Assembly (NCBI GenBank): GCA_023436225.1
Contig: JAEZKA010000048.1
Location: 1 to 18,375 of the forward strand
Length of the DNA: 18,375 bases
Direction: 5' to 3'
DNA from: Bacillota bacterium
GTDB lineage: Bacteria > Bacillota > Clostridia > Lachnospirales > Lachnospiraceae
Both the position numbers and the translations under genes were made by a program. This document shows positions 14,355 to 18,375 of the stretch, in pieces. The notes beneath the pieces were generated by a model, which saw only the letters and a list, made by a program, of their open reading frames with translations, made no database searches and was not told where the DNA came from. Positions within the stretch are counted from its first letter, which is position 1. Each line of letters starts with the position of its first letter.

Positions 14355-15077
14355 TTATAAGATTTTTGATAAAAACTCCTGTAACCTTGGATGGGTCGGA
14401 TTCTCAAAGAATTTGTCGGGAGTGTTCTGTTCCACAATCAGACCTTCATCCATGAATAGGATACGGGTTGCCACCTTCTTTGCGAAGCGCATCTCATGTG
14501 TAACAACAACCATAGTCATTCCTTCATCTGCCAGCTGTGCCATCAGATCAAGAACCTCACCTACCATCTCAGGATCAAGCGCTGATGTTGGTTCATCAAA
14601 GAGCATAACATCCGGGTTCATTGCCAGAGCACGTACGATTGCTATTCGTTGCTTCTGTCCACCGGATAATTGATTTGGATAAGCTTTTGCCTTCTCTGTC
14701 AGTCCGATACGCTGTAGTAGTTCGTATGCCTTAATTTCTGCCTGCTCCTTTGTCATCAGCCTATGCTGAACCGGAGCCAAAGTTATATTCTCTAGTACGG
14801 AAAGATGAGGAAAGAGATTAAACTGTTGAAATACCATCCCCATCTTGCAACGTATCTGGTTAATATCCGCTTTCTTATCGGTTATGTTAATTCCTTCAAA
14901 CCAGATCTCACCTGCACTTGGAACCTCAAGTAGATTTAAGCAACGTAAAAAGGTCGATTTTCCGGAACCGGAGGGTCCTATCACTACTACCTTTTCACCC
15001 TTTTGAATCGTTTCATTGATGCCTTTTAGAACCTGCTGTTCACCAAAGGCTTTCTGTAAATTTTTAGTGACGATCAC
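14355..15077 (-). CDS. Polar amino-acid ABC transporter ATP-binding protein (GlnQ type)
   Basis: This is the cytoplasmic ATPase of a polar amino-acid importer. The 240-residue product has Walker A GPSGSGKST at 34-42, Q-loop FQQFNLFPHLSV (83-94), signature LSGGQKQR at 137-144, Walker B VMLFDEPTS at 157-165, D-loop SALD and the switch histidine H194. Length and sequence match GlnQ/ArtM proteins. I chose the GTG at 15077, since homologues start V/M-I-x-V-K-N-L and an AAGGGGG site lies 10 bases upstream. An ATG at 15104 would add nine residues without homology. The gene overlaps the 3' end of the permease by 14 bases, indicating tight coupling. Substrate cannot be fixed from the ATPase. Confidence 0.95.
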   Translation of the reverse strand: MIVTKNLQKAFGEQQVLKGINETIQKGEKVVVIGPSGSGKSTFLRCLNLLEVPSAGEIWFEGINITDKKADINQIRCKMGMVFQQFNLFPHLSVLENITLAPVQHRLMTKEQAEIKAYELLQRIGLTEKAKAYPNQLSGGQKQRIAIVRALAMNPDVMLFDEPTSALDPEMVGEVLDLMAQLADEGMTMVVVTHEMRFAKKVATRILFMDEGLIVEQNTPDKFFENPTHPRLQEFLSKIL

Positions 15078-15744
15078 CCTTAGCCAACCCCCTTTCAAAG
15101 ACATTTAGCAGCTTAGTTAACCCCATTACCAATACGAGGTAGCATGCTGCTGCGATAATCAAAGGCGGCAGGATATCCCACGTTCTGGAACCCACGTATT
15201 GAGCCGCTTTTGTTAAATCTGTTACTGCAATTACACCTGCAACAGAGGTTTCCTTAATTAGTACGATAAACTCATTACCAAGTGCAGGCAGAATATTACG
15301 TATTGCCTGGGGCAATATAATCAGCTTCATCGTCTGAAGATAATTAAGTCCTAAGGATCTGCCCGCTTCCATCTGACCTCGGTCGATGGATTCAATACCT
15401 GCACGAATAATCTCCGCAACATAAGCACCGGAGTTAATACCGAAACACACTGCACCTACCACCAGCTCGTTCGTATTACGAGATGTAAAAATTAAATTGT
15501 AGATTATCAATAGCTGTACCATCAAGGGTGTCCCGCGAATGATATTGATATATACATTACATATCGCTACCAGCCATCGCATCTTAGAATTCATGGCAGT
15601 AACCTTAACAATTGCTACCAATACACCAATGGCACTACCTAATAGGATTGCAAAGAAGGAGATCAATAGTGTAACCTTCAATCCATCCAGATATGCCAGA
15701 TATCGCTGATCTGGAATTATTGCATTATAAAAGTGCTCGAGCAT
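15064..15744 (-). CDS. Polar amino-acid ABC transporter permease
   Basis: This is the inner-membrane subunit of the importer; a homodimer is expected because only one permease gene is present. The 226-residue protein has about five membrane helices, from LKVTLLISFFAILLGSAIGV (22-41) to PLIIAAACYLVLVMGLTKLL near the C-terminus. The EAA-type coupling motif that docks on the ATPase reads MEAGRSLGLNYLQTMKLIIL, followed by PQAIRNILPALGNEFI. The segment NIIRGTPLMVQLLIIY is the HisM/GlnP family landmark. The ATG at 15744 has AGGAGGT 5 bases upstream. It lies about 320 bases after the start of the gap from the binding protein and overlaps the ATPase gene. Confidence 0.95.
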   Translation of the reverse strand: MLEHFYNAIIPDQRYLAYLDGLKVTLLISFFAILLGSAIGVLVAIVKVTAMNSKMRWLVAICNVYINIIRGTPLMVQLLIIYNLIFTSRNTNELVVGAVCFGINSGAYVAEIIRAGIESIDRGQMEAGRSLGLNYLQTMKLIILPQAIRNILPALGNEFIVLIKETSVAGVIAVTDLTKAAQYVGSRTWDILPPLIIAAACYLVLVMGLTKLLNVFERGLAKGDRH

Positions 15745-15949
15745 TTCCTACCTCCTAATAAAACATTTAATATAACTAATAAGTACCCTCGAGAAATTCG
15801 TAGGATTTAAAGTTAGCCATCGCAAAGTATAATAAAAGCATACTTCAAACATACGTCCTTTTGCACATTTGTGCGCATAGGTATCGTAAGATGCCCTGTC
15901 ATTGTGAAGTTTCTAAACATTACCATCTATACTATTAAACAAAGACAGA

Positions 15950-15972
15950 GGCTGTTGATATTGATAACAGCC
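15950..15972 (-). terminator. Hairpin after the substrate-binding protein gene
   Basis: GGCTGTT (15950-15956) and AACAGCC (15966-15972) form a 7-bp GC-containing stem, about 30 bases after the lipoprotein stop codon. On the minus strand only a weak U-rich tract (CTCTGTCTTTG) follows. It could partly terminate or stabilise the upstream message, giving more binding protein than permease, as in other transporter operons. The rest of the gap 15745-15949 has only weak hairpins, AAGTAT/ATACTT and GCAC/GTGC. Confidence 0.5.
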
Positions 15973-16004
15973 CCCGATACTTAGTGAGAATCCGATAAGA
16001 ACGA

Positions 16005-16745
16005 TTAGTTTGTATGATTAGCCGTAAATTCCTCAATCTTACCATTATCCTTTAAATCCTGAATTACCTTATTGATGTCCTCCAGTAACTCTGTATTACC
16101 CTTCTTTAATGCTATCGCATACTTATCCTGGAATAATGCTCCGTCAAGAATAGATAGTTCCGGATTAGCTGCTACTAATTCATTTGCAGGGTACTGGTCC
16201 ATAACGATGCAATCAATTTTGTTATTCTTAAGATCCTCTGCTGCCTGAGCAAACTTAGTATATCGCTTTACTTCCTTAGCTGCGAGACCGGAAACATAAA
16301 AATCAGCGATGTTTCCCTGCTGAACACCAACCACCTTATCCGTTAAATCATCATCTGATACAGCGTTAACTGCAGGTGTAGCCTTATTAACTACAACCAC
16401 CTCAGTTGAATCAACATAATCAATAGAGAAATCCATAACCTTTTTACGTTCTTCATCTACAGATACACCGGCAGCTACTAAATCAACGGTTCCGTTCTGT
16501 ACAGCAAGCAGCGCACCATCGAAATCCATATTCCTGATTTCAAGCTTTTTTCCCATTGCATCGGCTATTGCCTGAGCAATATCCATATCAACACCAACCA
16601 CCTCATTACCCTCCATGTACTCATAAGGAGCAAACCCGGCTTCGGTTCCGACAATCAAGGTATCGCTTTCTTTTTTTCCACAGCCGGCAAACATAGTAAC
16701 CGTCAGTGCTGTGATTGCAACCATACTAACAATTCTCTTCTTCAT
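16005..16745 (-). CDS. Amino-acid ABC transporter substrate-binding lipoprotein
   Basis: This is the extracellular, membrane-anchored receptor of the importer. The 246-residue protein has a lipoprotein signal: MKKR, a hydrophobic core, then MFAGC with C22 as the lipidated cysteine. The mature part is a SBP_bac_3 (type II) fold starting TLIVGTEAGFAPYEYMEGNE, with VVGVDMDIAQAIADAMGKK, the NGTVDLVAAGVSVDEERKK segment and FSIDYVDSTEV, all family landmarks. The aromatic pair in FAPYEY and the acidic strand fit polar or charged amino acids; the exact ligand is unknown. The ATG at 16745 has AAAGGG 9 bases upstream. It begins 39 bases after cheW, so it is probably co-transcribed with it. Confidence 0.95.
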   Translation of the reverse strand: MKKRIVSMVAITALTVTMFAGCGKKESDTLIVGTEAGFAPYEYMEGNEVVGVDMDIAQAIADAMGKKLEIRNMDFDGALLAVQNGTVDLVAAGVSVDEERKKVMDFSIDYVDSTEVVVVNKATPAVNAVSDDDLTDKVVGVQQGNIADFYVSGLAAKEVKRYTKFAQAAEDLKNNKIDCIVMDQYPANELVAANPELSILDGALFQDKYAIALKKGNTELLEDINKVIQDLKDNGKIEEFTANHTN

Positions 16746-16784
16746 AACATATCGCCCTTTCTCTTATCCCTTCTAAGTAATATC

Positions 16785-17240
16785 TTATCTCTTAATGACT
16801 GCCTTAATCTTATTTTGCTCTTCCTCAGATAAAATCCCATCCTGATTCAGGATGACAATTAATCGGTCATCAATATTTGCTACGAACTTCATATAGGAAG
16901 TATCCTTACTCTTTACAATGGAAGGCACCTCAAAAATCTGTTCGTCATCAAACGGAACAATTTCAGACATTTTATCTACTTCATAAGCAATTTGGATACC
17001 ATTTGAGCTTGTAATAATAAATCTGGTATCATCACTTGGCTCGATATCCTCTAAACCAAATTTTCTACGAAGGCTGTAAACCGGTAATATATCACCTCTA
17101 AGCTTAATAATTCCTTTTAGGTTATTCGAAAAGCTTGCTACCGCTTCGATATTCATGAACTTCTCGATAATATTAACCTCCATGATATCCAATCCGTACT
17201 CTCTGTCTCCAAGCGTGAAAACCGCCTGCTTTGTTTGCAT
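16785..17240 (-). CDS. cheW: Chemotaxis coupling protein CheW
   Basis: CheW links methyl-accepting chemotaxis receptors to the CheA kinase at the cytoplasmic side of the membrane. The 151-residue protein is a single CheW domain: QAVFTLGDREYGLDIMEVN (5-23), then the family signature GIIKLRGDILPVYSLRRKFG, and a C-terminal strand pair KFVANIDDRLIVILNQDGIL. It is not fused to other domains. The ATG at 17240 has AGGAGG 7 bases upstream and lies 14 bases after the prfB stop codon, so it is in one operon with prfB. No cheA, cheY, receptor or flagellar gene is in the window, so it is a stand-alone copy. A role beyond chemotaxis cannot be excluded. Confidence 0.94.
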   Translation of the reverse strand: MQTKQAVFTLGDREYGLDIMEVNIIEKFMNIEAVASFSNNLKGIIKLRGDILPVYSLRRKFGLEDIEPSDDTRFIITSSNGIQIAYEVDKMSEIVPFDDEQIFEVPSIVKSKDTSYMKFVANIDDRLIVILNQDGILSEEEQNKIKAVIKR

Positions 17241-17254
17241 TGGTACCCCTCCTT

Positions 17255-18375
17255 TTAGGATTCTTTGCTCGTGTTATTTTGTGCATTCCATTTTAAATAT
17301 GCGTTTATAAATGGATCCAGATTACCATCCAATACACTGATGGCATTTCCTACTTCCTCATTCGTACGATGATCCTTTACCAAGGTATACGGCTGCATAA
17401 CATAGGACCTAATTTGATTACCCCAAGCGATGTCCTTCACTTCACCGCGGATACCGGATATCTTCTCAAGGTTCTCCTGCTGCTTTAAAAGATACAGCTT
17501 GGCCTTCAACATCTTCATCGCCTTATCCTTGTTTTGTAACTGGGAACGTTCATTCTGACATTGTACTACGATATTTGTAGGCAGATGGGTAATACGAATG
17601 GCAGATGAGGTTTTATTAACATGTTGGCCACCGGCTCCACTAGACCTATAGGTGTCTATTCTCAAATCCTCTTCATTAATCTCTATTCCCATATCCTCTT
17701 CAATATCCGGCATCACATCGCAGGATACGAATGAGGTCTGTCGCTTACCCGCAGCATTAAAGGGTGAAATACGAACTAATCTGTGTACCCCTCGCTCGGA
17801 TTTTAAGTAACCATACGCATTCTCACCGCTAATTTCAAGAGTTACTGATTTAAGACCCGCTTCTTCTCCCTCAAGAAAATCGATCATTTCTGATGAGAAG
17901 CCCTTTTTATCAGCCCATCTCTGGTACATACGGCATAGCATGCTTGCCCAATCACAGCTCTCTGTCCCACCGGCGCCCGCATGTAAGGTAATAATTGCGT
18001 TATACTTATCGTAGTCACCGGATAAAAGAGTCCGAAGTTTTAACTCCTCCAGGTCCTTAATAAAAATGTTCAAGGCCTCTTCAATCTCAGGAAGCAGGCT
18101 GGCATCATTCTCTTCATAGCCCATTTGTATCAAGGTCTGAACATCCTCAAAATCCCTCTTCAAATGATTATATTCATCGATGGTATCCTTGAGGTTCTTC
18201 AACTCCTTCATATAGCCCTGTGCTTTGTCGTTATTATCCCAAAACCCAGGTTCTTCCATGGTTTGTTCAATTTCTCTGACTCTTAGACTCTTATTAGCCA
18301 GGTCAAAGTGAATCCCCCACTTCAATCAATGGCTTATCGTAAGTACTTAATGTATATTTATACTGATCTAACTCA
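17255..18375 (-). CDS. prfB: Peptide chain release factor 2, with programmed +1 frameshift (5' end cut by window)
   Basis: RF2 recognises UGA and UAA and triggers peptide release on the ribosome. The main frame (17255-18304) has the SPF motif in VRISPFNAAGKRQ that reads the stop codon, and the GGQ motif in SGAGGQHVNKTSS that catalyses hydrolysis. The N-terminus is in another frame: bases 18374-18306 encode ELDQYKYTLS-TYDKPLIEVGDSL, ending at CTT before an in-frame TGA (18305-18303). The ribosome must shift +1 at CTT-TGA-C to read Asp (GAC) next. Only the start codon and two bases fall outside. Total predicted length is about 374 residues, normal for RF2. The stop is 14 bases before cheW. Confidence 0.96.
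18302..18319 (-). other. Programmed +1 ribosomal frameshift site of prfB
   Basis: On the minus strand the heptamer CTTTGAC (18308-18302) is the canonical RF2 slip site, with TGA in the leading frame. A purine-rich Shine-Dalgarno-like tract GTGGGGGAT lies just upstream, but the G run ends 5 bases before CTT rather than the 3 seen in E. coli. Low RF2 favours shifting, giving autoregulation; the site is established knowledge, its efficiency here is unknown. Confidence 0.93.

Noticed and set aside
14045..14437. 130-codon open frame on the minus strand covering the end of the ATPase gene and the gap after it
   Set aside because: It overlaps the ATPase gene in another frame, passes through the terminator and has no ribosome binding site or family resemblance.
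1..18375. CRISPR array, tRNA, rRNA, phage or transposase genes
   Set aside because: No regularly spaced repeats, no cloverleaf-like sequence and no integrase or transposase motif was seen on either strand.

Overview
The window looks like chromosomal core sequence from a low-to-mid GC anaerobic Firmicute, most likely a clostridium of the Lachnospiraceae type. This is inferred from strong AGGAGG ribosome binding sites, A/T-rich intergenic DNA with TTGACA/TATAAT promoters, an FMN-riboswitch-controlled ribU, and the gene order ACT protein - hom - apgM - lysC. I see no phage genes, transposase, CRISPR array, tRNA or rRNA. Nearly all genes lie on the minus strand; only an AraC-type regulator and a small HExxH protein are on the plus strand.

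Region by region. Bases 1-526 hold the 5' part of rnz (tRNA 3'-end processing), which runs off the left edge. Bases 755-2878 are a minus-strand operon: promoter, tsaE, tsaB, rimI, a small Cys-rich protein, terminator. TsaE and TsaB serve t6A tRNA modification and RimI acetylates ribosomal protein N-termini. A divergent AraC/GyrI-like regulator follows, with an inverted repeat over its promoter. Between it and the convergent ribU is an imperfect palindrome of about 258 bp, the clearest unexplained structure here. ribU (riboflavin uptake) is preceded by a complete FMN riboswitch, intrinsic terminator and promoter. Next come a membrane-anchored DUF218 protein, reached through a possible 17-codon coupled ORF, and tex. 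A divergent plus-strand gene encodes a small protein with an HExxH motif and two Cys pairs.

Bases 9554-14040 are an aspartate-family amino-acid cluster on the minus strand: ACT-domain protein, homoserine dehydrogenase, a cofactor-independent phosphoglycerate mutase homologue and aspartate kinase. Aspartate kinase and homoserine dehydrogenase are the first and third steps from aspartate to homoserine. The apgM-type protein between them is a candidate for the missing homoserine kinase activity, while the ACT protein is a plausible sensor.

Bases 14305-18375 hold prfB, then cheW, then a polar amino-acid ABC transporter (lipoprotein, permease, ATPase), closed by a terminator. prfB carries the classic CTT-TGA-C programmed +1 frameshift, and its coding region continues to the right edge; only the start codon and two bases are missing.

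Overall this is mostly housekeeping sequence. The points worth following are the long palindrome, the apgM homologue inside the hom-lysC cluster, the cheW/amino-acid transporter adjacency, the two small Cys-rich proteins, and several leader hairpins. I found no convincing new defence or mobile system.
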